Part shown: piece by piece, positions 1 through 12,607 of the stretch
Layout of the letters: each line of letters begins with the position of its first letter
How positions within the stretch are numbered: the first letter of the stretch is position 1
Assembly (NCBI GenBank): GCA_028274465.1
Contig: CM051455.1
Span: 70,848,985 to 70,912,984, forward strand
Direction: 5' to 3'
Origin: Plantago ovata
Taxonomy: Eukaryota > Streptophyta > Magnoliopsida > Lamiales > Plantaginaceae
Length of the DNA: 64,000 nucleotides
Position numbers and translations under genes: made by a program
The notes under the pieces: generated by a model
What the model was told of the DNA's origin: nothing
What the model saw: the letters and a program-made list of their open reading frames with translations, nothing else
Database searches by the model: none

Positions 1-9
1 GAAAACATT

Positions 10-287
10 GGAGAGAACTAACTCCAAGTACTAGAGTTATATAGACAATCAAATAAGAAGTTCCCTGGCGTCCGTAATTAGCAAGTTAAAGAGTCCATTG
101 AAACTAACGTCTCTATTTTCCTTACTACCTAGATGATTCATTTATCCACTTTCTATTGCTTTAAGTAGAGGAAAGATACAATGCCATGTAAAGAATGAGT
201 TGTATGTATAGAACAACTATTAGATCACTAGATTAGATAGATTGTTATTTAGAGTGTTCCATTATGTTATCCCCTTCCTCAAACATA
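10..287. repeat. Satellite monomer type A (example, 278 bp)
   Basis: Type A carries a segment absent from B: after caagtactagagttatata it has a part with aagaagttccct and agcaagttaaagagtccatt, about 40 bp of extra length in total. Its 3' half reads tgtatgtatagaacaac, without the short ttcccttta insert seen in B, and typically ends in ccattatgttatccc. This copy is the first complete one in the window. Confidence 0.9.
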
Positions 288-527
288 GGAGAGAACTAAC
301 TACAAGTACTATAGCCGAAACGAAGCTTTCCATTACCCTTCTAAACTAGATTAATTGTATATTGATTCATTCATTCACTTTCTATTACTTTAGTTAGATG
401 AAAAATACAATCCCATGTAAAGAATGAGTTGTATGTATTCCCGTTATATAGAACAACAACTAGATCACTAGATTACTTATATTGCTATATAGAGTGTTCC
501 GTTATGATATCCCATTCCGCACACATA
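288..527. repeat. Satellite monomer type B (example, 240 bp)
   Basis: Type B follows the common start block with actatagccgaaactaagc and ttccattacccttctaaac. It lacks the aagttaaagagtccatt segment of A and has an extra ~11 bp (ttccctttat) after ttgtatgt. It typically ends in ccgttatgatatccc. A plus B gives the ~518 bp dimer that is the basic higher-order unit. Confidence 0.9.
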
Positions 528-1561
528 GGAGAGAACTAACTACAAGTACTAGAGTTATATACACAATCAAATAAGAAGTTCCCTGGCTTCCGTAATTAGC
601 AAGTTAAAGAGTCCATTGAAACTAACCTCTACATTTTCCTTACTACCTAGATGATTCATTCATCCACTTTCTATTGCTTTAAGTAGAGAAAAGATACAAT
701 GCCATGTAAAGAATGAGTTGTATGTATAGAACGACTATTAGATCACTAGATTAGATAGATTGCTATTTAGAGTGTTCCATTATGTTATCCCTTTCCTCAT
801 ACATAGGAGAGAACTAACTACAAGTACTATAGCCGAAACTAAACTTTCCATTACCCTTCTAAACTGGATTAGTTGTATATTGATTCATTCATTCACTTTC
901 TATTACTTTAGTTAGATGAAAAATACAATCCCATGTAAGGAATGAGTTGTATGTCTTCTCTTTATCTAGAACAACAACTAGATCACTAAATTAGTTAGAT
1001 TACTATATAGAGTGTTCCGTTATGATATCCCTTTCCGCAAACATATGGAGAACTAACTACAAGTACTAGAGTTATATACACAAAACAATAAGAAGTTCCC
1101 TTGCTTCCTTAATGAGCAAGTTAAAGAGTCCATTGAAACTAACATCTCTATTGTCCTTACTAACTAGATGATTCATTCATTCACTTTCTATTGCTTTGAT
1201 TAGATGAAGGATACTATGTCATGTAAAGAATGAATTGTATGTATAGAACAACTACTAGATCACTAGATTAGTTAGATTGCTATTTAGAATGTTCCACTAG
1301 GATATCTCTTTCCTCAAACATAGGAGAGAACTAACTACTAGTACTATAGGTGAAAGTAACCTTTCCATTACCCTTACAAGCTAGATTAGTCGTCTATTGA
1401 TTCATTCATCCACTTTCTATTGCTTTAGGTAATGAAAGATACAATCCCATGTAAAGAATGAGTTGTATGTCTTCCCTTTATCTAGAACAACAACTAGATC
1501 ACTAGATGAGTTAGATTGCTATATAGAGTGTTCTGTTATGATATCCCTTTCCGAAAATATA

Positions 1562-1850
1562 GGAGAGAACTAACTACAAGTACTGGAGTTATATACACAA
1601 TCAAATAAAAATTACCCTTGCTGCCTTAATGAGCAAGTTAAAGAGTCCATTGAAACTAATCTCTCTATTGACCTTACTAACGAGATGATTCATTCATTCA
1701 CTTTCTATTACTTTAGTTAGATGAAAGATACAATCTCATGGAAAGAATGAGTTGTATGTATTCCCTTTATGTAGAACAAAAACTAGATCACTAGATTACT
1801 CAGATTGCTATATAGAGTGTTCTGTTATCATATTCCTTTCCGCAAGCATA
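1562..1850. repeat. A/B hybrid satellite monomer (289 bp), copy 1
   Basis: This monomer has the 5' half of type A (including the caagttaaagagtcc segment) and the 3' half of type B (including the ttcccttta insert). Its length, 289 bp, is what that join predicts. It carries private bases such as aatctctctattgacc and ctaacgagatg. It breaks strict A-B alternation and is best explained by unequal exchange inside a monomer. Confidence 0.85.
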
Positions 1851-3297
1851 GGAGAGAACTAACTACAAGTACTACAGTTATATACACAATCAAATCAGAA
1901 GTTCCCTTGCTTCCTTAATGAGCAAGTTAAAAAGTCCATTGAAACTAACCTCGCTATTGTCCTTACTAACTAGATGATTCATTCATCCACTTTCTATTGC
2001 TTTGAGTAGATGAAGGATACAATGTCATGTAAAGAATGAGTTGTATGTATAGAACAACTACTGGATCACTAGATTAGTTAGATTGCTATTTAGAGTGTTG
2101 CACTAGGATATCCCTTTCCTCTAACATAGGAGAGAACTAACTACTAGTACTATAGGTGAAAGTAACCTTTCCATTACCCTTACAAACTAGATTAGTCGTC
2201 TATTGATTCATTCATCCACTTTCTATTGCTTTAGGTACATGAAAGATACAATCCCATGTAAAGAATGAGTTGTATGTCTTCCCTTTATCTAGAACAACAA
2301 CTAGATCACTAGATGAGTTAGATTGCTATATAGAGTGTTCCGTTATTATGATATCCCTTTCCGAAAACATAGGAGAGAACTAACTACAAGTACTAGAGTT
2401 ATATACCGAATCAAATAAGAAGTTCCCTGGCTTCCGTAATTAGCAAGTTAAAGAGTCCATTGAAACTAACCTCTCTATTTTCCTTACTACCTAGATGATT
2501 CATTCATCCACTTTATATTGCTTTAAGTAGAGGAAAGATACAATGCCATGTAAAGAATGAGTTGTATGTATAGAACAACTATTAGATCACTAGATTAGAT
2601 AGATTGCTATTTAGAGTGTTCCATTATGTTATCCCTTTCCTCAAACATAGGAGAGACCTAACTAGAAGTACTATAGCCGAAACTAAGCTTTCCATTACCC
2701 TTCTAAACTAAATTAGTTGTATATTGATTCATTCATTCACTTTCTATTACTTTAGTTAGATGAAAAATACAATCTCATGTAAAGAATGAGTTGTATGTCT
2801 TCCCTTTATCTAGAACAACAACTAGATCACTAGATTAGTTAAATTTCTATATAGAGTGTTCCGTTATGATATCCCTTTCCGCAAACATTGGGAGAACTAA
2901 CTACAAGTACTAGAGTTATATACACAAAACAATAAGAAGTTCCCTTGCTTCCTTAATGCGCAAGTTAAAGAGTCCATTGAAACTAACCTCCCTATTGTCC
3001 TTACTAACTAGATGATTCATTCATCCACTTTATATTGCTTTGAGTCGATGAAGGATACAATGTCATTTAAAGAATGAGTTGTATGTATAGAACAACTACT
3101 AGATCACTAGATTAGTTAGATCGCTATTTAGAGTGTTCCACTAGGATATCCCTTTCCTCTAACATAGGAGAGAACTAATTACTAGTACTATAGGTGAAAC
3201 TAACCTTTCCATTACCCTTACAAACTAGATTAGTCGTCTATTGATTCATTCATCCACTTTCTATTGCTTTAGGTACATGAAAGATACAATCCCACGT

Positions 3298-6200
3298 AAA
3301 GAATGAGTTGTATGTCTTCCCTTTATCTAGAACAACAACTAGATCACTAGATGAGTTAGATTGCTATATAAAGTGTTATGTTATTATGATATCCCTTTAC
3401 AAAAACATAGGAGAGAACTAACTACAAGTACTAGAGTTATATACACATTCAAATAAAAAGTACCCTTGGTGCCTTAATGAGCAAGTTAAAGAGTCCATTG
3501 AAACTAACCTCTCTATTTTCCTTACTACCTAGATGATTCATTCATCCACTTTCTATTGCTTTAAGTAGAGAAAAGATACAATGCCATGTAAAGAATGAGT
3601 TGTATGTATAGAACAACTATTAGATCACTAGATTAGATAGATTGTTATTTAGAGTGTTCCATTATGTTATCCCTTTCATCAAACATAGGAGAGAACTAAC
3701 TACAAGTACTATAGCCGAAATTAAGCTTTCCATTACCCTTCTAAACTAGATTAGTTGTCTATTGATTAATTCATTCACGTTCTATTACTTTAGTTAGATG
3801 AAAAATGCAATCCCATGTAAAGAATAAGTTGTATGTATTCCCTTTATATACAACAACAACTAGATCACTAGATTACTTAGATTGCTATATACAGTGTTCC
3901 GTTATGATATCCCTTTCCGCAAATATAGGAGAGAACTAACTACAAGTACTAGAGTTATATACACAATCAAATAAGAAGTCCTCTTGCTTCCTTAATGAGC
4001 AAGTTAAAGAGTCCATAAACCTCTCTATTGTCCTTACTACCTAGATGATTCATTCATCCACTTTCTATTACTTTAAGTAGAGGAAAGATACTATGCCATG
4101 TAAAGAATGAGTTGTATGTATAGAACAACTACTAGATCACTAGATTAGTTAGATTGCTATTTAGAGTGTTCCATTATGATATCCCTTTCCTCAAACATAG
4201 AGAAAACTAACTACAAGTACTATAGCCGAAACTAAGCTTTCCATTACCCTTCTAAACTAGATTAGTGGTGTATTGATTCATTCATTCACTTTCTATTACT
4301 TTAGTTAGATGAAAGATACAATCCCATGTAAATAATGAGTTGTATGTCTTCCCTTTATATAGAACAACAACTAGATCACTAGATTACTTAGATTGCTATA
4401 TAGAGTGTTCCGTTATGATATCCCTTTCCACAAATATAGGAGAGAACTAACTAAAAGTACTAGAGTTATATACACAATCAAATAAGAAGTTTCCTTGCTT
4501 CCTTAATTAGCAAGTTAAAGATTCCATTGAAACTAACCTCTCTATTGTCCTTACTACCTAGATGATTCATTCATCAACTTTCTATTGCTTTAAGTAGAGG
4601 AAAGATACAATGCCATGTAAAAAATGAGTTGTATGTATAGAACAACTATTAGATCACTAGATTAGATAGATTGCTATTTAGAGTGTTCCATTATGTTATC
4701 CCTTTCCTCAAATATAGGAGAGAACTAACTACAAGTACTATAGCCGAAACTAAGGTTTCCATTACCCTTCTAAACTAGATTAGTTATCTATTCATTCATT
4801 CATTCACTTTCTATTACATTAGTTAAATGAAAAATACAATCCCATGTAAAGAATGAGTCGTATGTATTCCCTTTATATAGAACAACAACTATATCACTAG
4901 ATTACTTAGATTGCTATATAGAGTGTTGCGTCATGATATCCCTTTCCGCAAACATAGGAGAGAACTAACTACAAGTACTAGAGTTATATACACAATCAAA
5001 TAAGAAGTTCCCTGGCTTCCGTAATTAGCAAGTTAAAGAGTCCATTGAAACTAACCTCTACATTTTCCTTACTACCTAGATGATTCATTCATCCACTTTC
5101 TATTGCTTTAAGTAGAGAAAAGATACAATGCCATGTAAAGAATGAGTTGTATGTATAGAACAACTATTAGATCACTAGATTAGATAGATTGCTATTTAGA
5201 GTGTTCCATTATGTTATCCCTTCCTCATACATAGGAGAGAACTAACTACAAGTACTATAGCCGAAACTAAACTTTCCATTACCCTTCTAAACTAGATTAG
5301 TTGTATATTGATTCATTCATTCACTTTCTATTACTTTAGTTAGATGAAAAATACAATCCCATGTAAGGAATGAGTTGTATGTCTTCCCTTTATCTAAACA
5401 ACAACTAGATCACTAGATTAGTTAGATTACTATATAGAGTGTTCCGTTATGATATCCCTTTCCGCAAACATATGGAGAACTAACTACAAGTACTAGAGTT
5501 ATATACACAAAACAATAAGAAGTTCCCTTGCTTCCTTAATGAGCAAGTTAAAGAGTTCATTGAAACTAACATCTCTATTGTCCTTACTAACTAGACGATT
5601 CATTCATCACTTTCTATTGCTTTGAGTAGATGAAGGATACAATGTCATGTAAAGAATGAATTGTATGTATAGAACAACTACTAGATCACTAGATTAGTTA
5701 GATTGCTATTTAGAGTGTTCCACTAGGATATCTCTTTCCTCAAACATAGGAGAGAACTAACTACTAGTACTATAGGTGAAAGTAACCTTTCCATTACCCT
5801 TACAAGCTAGATTAGTCGTCTATTGATTCATTCATCCACTTTCTATTGCTTTAGGTAATGAAAGATACAATCCCATGTAAAGAATGAGTTGTATGTCTTC
5901 CCTTTATCTAGAACAACAACTAGATCACTAGATGAGTTAGATTTCTATATAGAGTGTTCCGTTATGATATCCCTTTCCGAAAATATAGGAGAGAACTAAC
6001 TACATGTACTGGAGTTATATACACAATCAAATAAAAATTACCCTTGCTGCCTTAATGAGCAAGTTAAAGAGTCCATTGAAACTAATCTCTCTATTGACCT
6101 TACTAACGAGATGATTCATTCATTCACTTTCTATTACTTTAGTTAGATGAAAGATACAATCTCATGGAAAGAATGAGTTGTATGTATTCCCTTTATGTAG

Positions 6201-9200
6201 AACAAAAACTAGATCACTAGATTACTCAGATTGCTATATAGAGTGTTCTGTTATCATATTCCTTTCCGCAAGCATAGGAGAGAACTAACTACAAGTACTA
6301 GAGTTATATACACAATCAAATAAGAAGTTCCCTTGCTTCCTTAATGAGCAAGTTAAAGAGTCCATTGAAACTAACCTCTCTATTGTCCTTACTAACTAGA
6401 TGATTCATTCATCCACTTTCTATTGCTTTGAGTAGATGAAGGATACAATGTCAAGTAAAGAATGAGTTGTATGTATAGAACAACTACAAGATCACTAGAT
6501 TAGTTAGGTTTCTATTTAGAGTGTTCTACTAAGATATCCCTCTCCTCAAACATAGGAGAGAACAAACTACTAGTACTATAGGTGAAACTAACCTTTCCAT
6601 TACCCTACAAACTAGATTAGTCGTCTATTGATTCATTCATCCACTTTCTATTGCTTTAGGTACATGAATGATACAATCGCATTTAAAGAATGAGTTGTAT
6701 GTCTTCCCTTTATCTAGAACAACAACTAGATCACTAGATGAGTTAGATTGCTATATAGAGTGTTCCATTATGATATCCCTTTCCGAAAACATAGGAGAGA
6801 ACTAACTACAAGTACTAGAGTTATATACACAATCAAATAAGAAGTTCCCTGGCTTCCGTAATTAGCAAGTTAAAGAGTCCATTGAAACTAACCTCTCTAT
6901 TTTCCTTACGACCTACATGATTCATTCATCCACTTTCTATTGCTTTAAGTAGAGGAAAGATACAATACCATGTAAAGAATGATTTGTATGTATAGAACAA
7001 CTATTAGATCACTAGATTAGATAGATTGTTATTTAGAGTGTTCCATTATGTTATCCCCTTCCTCAAACATAGGAGAGAACTAACTACAAGTACTATAGCC
7101 GAAACTAAGCTTTCCATTACCCTTCTAAACTAGATTAGTTGTATATTGATTCATTCATTCACTTTATATTACTTTAGTTAGATGAAAAATACAATCCCAT
7201 GTAAAGAATGAGTTGTATGTATTCCCTTTATATAGAACAACAACTAGATCACTAGATTACTTATATTGCTATATAGAGTGTTCCGTTATGATATCCCTTT
7301 CCGCACACATAGGAAAGAACTAACTACAAGTACTAGAGTTATATACACAATCAAATAAGAAGTTCCCTGGCTTCCGTAATTAGCAAGTTAAAGGGTCCAT
7401 TGAAACTAACCTCTCTATTTTCCTTACTACCTAGATGATTCATTCATCCACTTTTTATTGCTTTAAGTAGAGGAAAGATACAATGGCATGTAAAGAATGA
7501 GTTGTATTTATAGAACAACTATTAGATCACTAGATTAGATAGATTGTTATTTAGAGTGTTCCATTATGTTATCCCCTTCCTTAAACATAGGAGAGAACTA
7601 ACTACTACTACTATAGGTGAAACTAACCTTTCCATTACCATTACAAACTAGATTAGTCGTCTATTGATTAATTCATCCACTTTCTATTGCTTTAGGTACA
7701 TGAAAGATACAATCCCATTTAAAGAATGAGTTGTATGTCTTCCCTTTATCTAGAACAACAACTAGATCACTAGATGAGTTAGATTGCTATATAGAGTGTT
7801 CCGTTATGATATCCCTTTCCGAAAACATAGGAGAGAACTAACTACAATTACTAGAGTTATATACACAATCAAATAAAAAGTACCCTTGCTTCCTTAATGA
7901 GCAAGTTAAAGAGTCCATTGAAACTAACCTCTCTATTTTCCTTACTACCTAGATGATTCATTCATCCACTTTCTATTGCTTTAAATAGAGGAAAGATACA
8001 ATGCCATGTAAAGAATGAGTTGTATGTATAGAACAACTATTAGATCACTAGATTAGATAGATTGCTATTTAGAGTGTTCCATTATGTTATCCCTTTAATC
8101 AAACATAGGAGAGAACTAACTACAAGTACTATAGCCGAAACTAAGCTTTCCATTACCCTTCTAAACTAGATTAGTTATCTATTGATTCATTCATTCAGTT
8201 TCTATTGCTTTAGGTAGATGAAAGATACAATCCCATGTAAAGAATGAGTTGTATGTCTTCCCTTTATCTAGAACAACAACTAGATCACTAGATTAGTTAG
8301 ATTGATATATAGAGTGTTCCGTTATGATATCCTTTTCCGCAAACATAGGGGAGAACTAACTACAAGTACTAGAGTTATATAAACAATCAAATAACAAGTT
8401 CCCTTGCTTCCTTAATGAGCAAGTTAAAGAGTCCATTGAAACTAAGCTATCTATTGTGCTTACTAACTAGATGATTCATTCATCCACTTTCTATTGCTTT
8501 ATGTTGATGAAAGATATAATGTCATGTAAAGAATGAGTTGAATGTATAGAACAACTACTAGATCACTAGATTAGTTAGATTGCTATTTAGAGTGTTCCAT
8601 TATGATATCTCTTTACTCAAACATAGGAGAGAACTAACTACAAGTACTATAGCTGAAACTAACCTTTCCATTACCTTAAAACTAGATTACTTGATCTATT
8701 GATCATTCATTCACTTTCTATTGCTTTAGGTAGATGAAAAATACAATCTCACTGTAAAGAATGAGTTGTATGTCTTCTCTTTATCTAGAACAACTATGAT
8801 CACTAGATTAGTTAGATTGCTATATAGAGTGTTCGGTTATGATATCCCTTTCCGCAAACATAGGAGAGAACTAACTAAAAGTACTAGAGTTATATACACA
8901 ATCAAATAAGAAGTTCCCTTGCTTCCTTAATGAGCAAGTTAAAGAGTCCATTGAAACTAACCTATCTATTGTGCTTACTAACGAGATGATTCATTCATCC
9001 ACTTTCTATTGCTTTATGTAGATGAAAGATACAATGTCATGGAAAGAATGAGTTGTGTGTATAGATCAACTACTAGATCACTAGTTTAGTGAGATTGCTA
9101 TTTAGAGTATTCCATTATGATAACCCTTTCCTCAAACATAGAAGAGAACTAACTACAAGTACTATAGCTGAAACTAACTTTTTCATTACCCTTACAAACT

Positions 9201-9303
9201 AGATTAGTTGCCTATTGATTCATTCATTCACTTTCTATTGCTTTATGTAGATGAAAGATACAATGTCATGGAAAGAATGAGTTGTACGTATAGAACAACT
9301 ACT
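3298..9303. repeat. ~6.0 kb satellite duplication block, copy 1
   Basis: Rare variants in this block recur about 6006 bp to the right. Examples are the ttattatgatatcc insertion near 3381 and 9387, the acacattcaaataaaaag segment near 3443 and 9449, and the gtcatgatatcc variant near 4930 and 10936. The left edge is set by the illegitimate junction at 9303/9304, which joins to sequence matching 3298 onward. Confidence 0.75.
5988..6276. repeat. A/B hybrid satellite monomer (289 bp), copy 2
   Basis: Same A-to-B join, same length and same private bases (aatctctctattgacc at 6084) as the copy at 1562. It is carried in a larger duplicated block offset by about 4426 bp. Confidence 0.85.
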
Positions 9304-12300
9304 AAAGAATGAGTTGTATGTCTTCCCTTTATCTAGAACAACAACTAAATCACTAGATGAGTTAGATTGCTATATAAAGTGTTATGTTATTATGATATCC
9401 CTTTCCGAAAACATAGGAGAGAACTAACTACAAGTACTAGAGTTATATACACATTCAAATAAAAAGTACCCTTGCTGCCTTAATGAGCAAGTTAAAGAGT
9501 CCATTGAAACTAACCTCTCTATTTTCCTTACTACCTAGATGATTCATTCATCCACTTTCTACTGCTTTAAGTAGAGGAAAGATACAATGCCATGTAAAGA
9601 ATGAGTTGTATGTATAGAACAACTATTAGATCACTAGATTAGATAGATTGTTATTTAGAGTGTTCCATTATGTTATCCCTTTCATCAAACATAGGAGAGA
9701 ACTAACTACAAGTACTATAGCCGAAATTAAGCTTTCCATTACCCTTCTAAACTAGATTAGTTGTCTATTGATTAATTCATTCACGTTCTATTACTTTAGT
9801 TAGATGAAAAATACAATCCCATGTAAAGATAAGTTGTATGTATTCCCTTTATATACAACAACAACTAGATCACTAGATTACTTAGATTGCTATATAGAGT
9901 GTTCCGTTATGATATCCCTTTCCGCAAATATAGGAGAGAACTAACTACAAGTACTAGAGTTATATACACAATCAAATAAGAAGTCCTCTTGCTTCCTTAA
10001 TGAGCAAGTTAAAGAGTCCATAAACCTCTCTATTGTCCTTACTACCTAGATGATTCATTCATCCACTTTCTATTACTTTAAGTAGAGGAAAGATACTATG
10101 CCTTGTAAAGAATGAGTTGTATGTATAGAACAACTACTAGATCACTAGATTAGTTAGATTGCTATTTAGAGTGTTCCATTATGATATCCCTTTCCTCAAA
10201 CATAGAGAGAACTAACTACAAGTACTATAGCCGAAACTAAGCTTTCCATTACCCTTCTAAACTAGATTAGTTGTCTATTGATTCATTCATTCACTTTCTA
10301 TTACTTTAGTTAGATGAAAGATACAATCCCATGTAAATAATGAGTTGTATGTCTTCCCTTTATATAGAACAACAACTAGATCACTAGATTACTTAGATTG
10401 CTATATAGAGTGTTCCGTTATCATATCCCTTTCCGCAAATATAGGAGAGAACTAACTAAAAGTACTAGAGTTATATACACAATCAAATAAGAAGTTTCCT
10501 TGCTTCCTTAATTAGCAAGTTAAAGATTCCATTGAAACTAACCTCTCTATTGTCCTTACTACCTAGATGATTCATTCATCAACTTTCTATTGCTTTAAGT
10601 AGAGGAAAGATACAATGCCATGTAAAAAATGAGTTGTATGTATAGAACAACTATTCGATCACTAGATTAGATAGATTGCTATTTCGAGTGTTCCATCATG
10701 TTATCCCTTTCCTCAAATATAGGAGAGAACTAACTACAAGTTCTATAGCCGAAACTAAGGTTTCCATTACCCTTCGGAACTAGATTAGTTATCTATTCAT
10801 TCATTCATTCACTTTCTATTACATTAGTTAAATGAAAAATACAATCCCATGTAAAGAATGAGTTGTATGTATTCCCTTTATATAGAACAACAACTAGATC
10901 ACTAGATTACTTAGATTGCTATATAGAGTGTTCCGTCATGATATCCCTTTCCGCAAACATAGGAGAGAACTAACTACAAGTACTAGAGTTATATACACAA
11001 TCAAATAAGAAGTTCCCTGGCTTCTGTAATTAGCAAGATAAAGAGTCCATTGAAACTAACCTCTACATTTTCCTTACTACCTAGATGATTCATTCATCCA
11101 CTTTCTATTGCTTTAAGTAGAGAAAAGATACAATGCCATGTAAAGAATGAGTTGTATGTATAGAACAAATATTAGATCACTAGATTAGATAGATTGCTAT
11201 TTAGAGTGTTCCATTATGTTATCCCTTTCCTCATACATAGGAGAGAACTAACTACAAGTACTATAGCCGAAACTAAACTTTCCATTACCCTTCTAAACTA
11301 GATTAGTTGTATATTGATTCATTAGTTCACTTTCTATTACTTTAGTTAGATGAAACATACAATCCCATGTAAGAAATGAGTTTTATGTCTTCCCTTTATC
11401 TAGAACAACAACTAGATCACTAGATTAGTTAGATTACTATATAGAGTGTTCCGTTATGATATCCCTTTCCGCAAATATATGGAGAACTAACTACAAGTAC
11501 TAGAGTTATATACACAAAACAATAAGAAGTTCCCTTGCTTCCTTAATGAGCAAGTTAAAGAGTCCATTGAAACTAACATCTCTATTGTCCTTACTAACAA
11601 GACGATTCATTCATCCACTTTCTATTGCTTTGAGTAGATGAAGGATACAATGTCATGTAAAGAATGAATTGTATGTATAGAACAACTACTAGATCACTAG
11701 ATTAGTTAGATTGCTATTTAGAGTGTTCCACTAGGATATCTCTTTCCTCAAACATAGGAGAGAACTAACTACTAGTACTATAGGTAAAAGTAACCTTTCC
11801 ATTACCCTTACAAGATAGATTAGTCGTCTATTGATTCATTCATCCACTTTCTATTTCTTTAGGTAATGAAAGATACAATCCCATGTAAAGAATGAGTTGT
11901 ATGTCTTCCCTTTATCTAGAACAACAACTAGATCACTAGATGAGTTAGATTTCTATATAGAGTGTTCCGTTATGATATCCCTTTCCGAAAATATAGGAGA
12001 TAACTAACTACAAGTACTGGAGTTATATACACAATCAAATAAAAATTACCCTTGCTGCCTTAATGACCAAGTTAAAGAGTCCATTGAAACTAATCTCTCT
12101 ATTGACCTTACTAACGAGATGATTCATTCATTCACTTTCTATTACTTTAGTTAGATGAAAGATACAATCTCATGGAAAGAATGAGTTGTATGTATTCCCT
12201 TTATGTAGAACAAAAACTAGATCACTAGATTACTCATATTGCTATATAGAGTGTTCTGTTATCATATTCCTTTCCGCAAGCATAGGAGAGAACTAACTAC

Positions 12301-12607
12301 AAGTACTAGAGTTATATACACAATCAAATAAGAAGTTCCCTTGCTTCCTTAATGAGCAAGTTAAAGAGTCCATTGAAACTAACCTCTCTATTGTCCTTAC
12401 TAACTAGATGATTCATTCATTCACTTTCTATTGCTTTCAGTAGATGAAGGATACAATGTCAAGTAAAGAATGAGTTGTATGTATAGAACAATACAAGATC
12501 ACTAGATTAGTTAGGTTTCTATTTAGAGTGTTCCACTAGGATATCCCTCTCCTCAAACATAGGAGAGAACAAACTACTAGTACTATAGGTGAAACTAACC
12601 TTTCCAT
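9304..12607. repeat. ~6.0 kb satellite duplication block, copy 2 (partial)
   Basis: This stretch follows 3298 to ~6600 at an offset of 6006-6008 bp. Near 12572-12607 the best match jumps to the sequence around 7600-7640 (ccattaccattacaaac and ctattgattaattc), so the copy is truncated by another exchange. After that the offset is 4972 bp, about two dimers less. Confidence 0.7.
11996..12284. repeat. A/B hybrid satellite monomer (289 bp), copy 3
   Basis: Third copy of the same hybrid, with the private bases at 12092, about 6008 bp after the second copy. All three being 289 bp and sharing rare variants shows they descend from one recombination event copied by segmental duplication. Confidence 0.85.
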
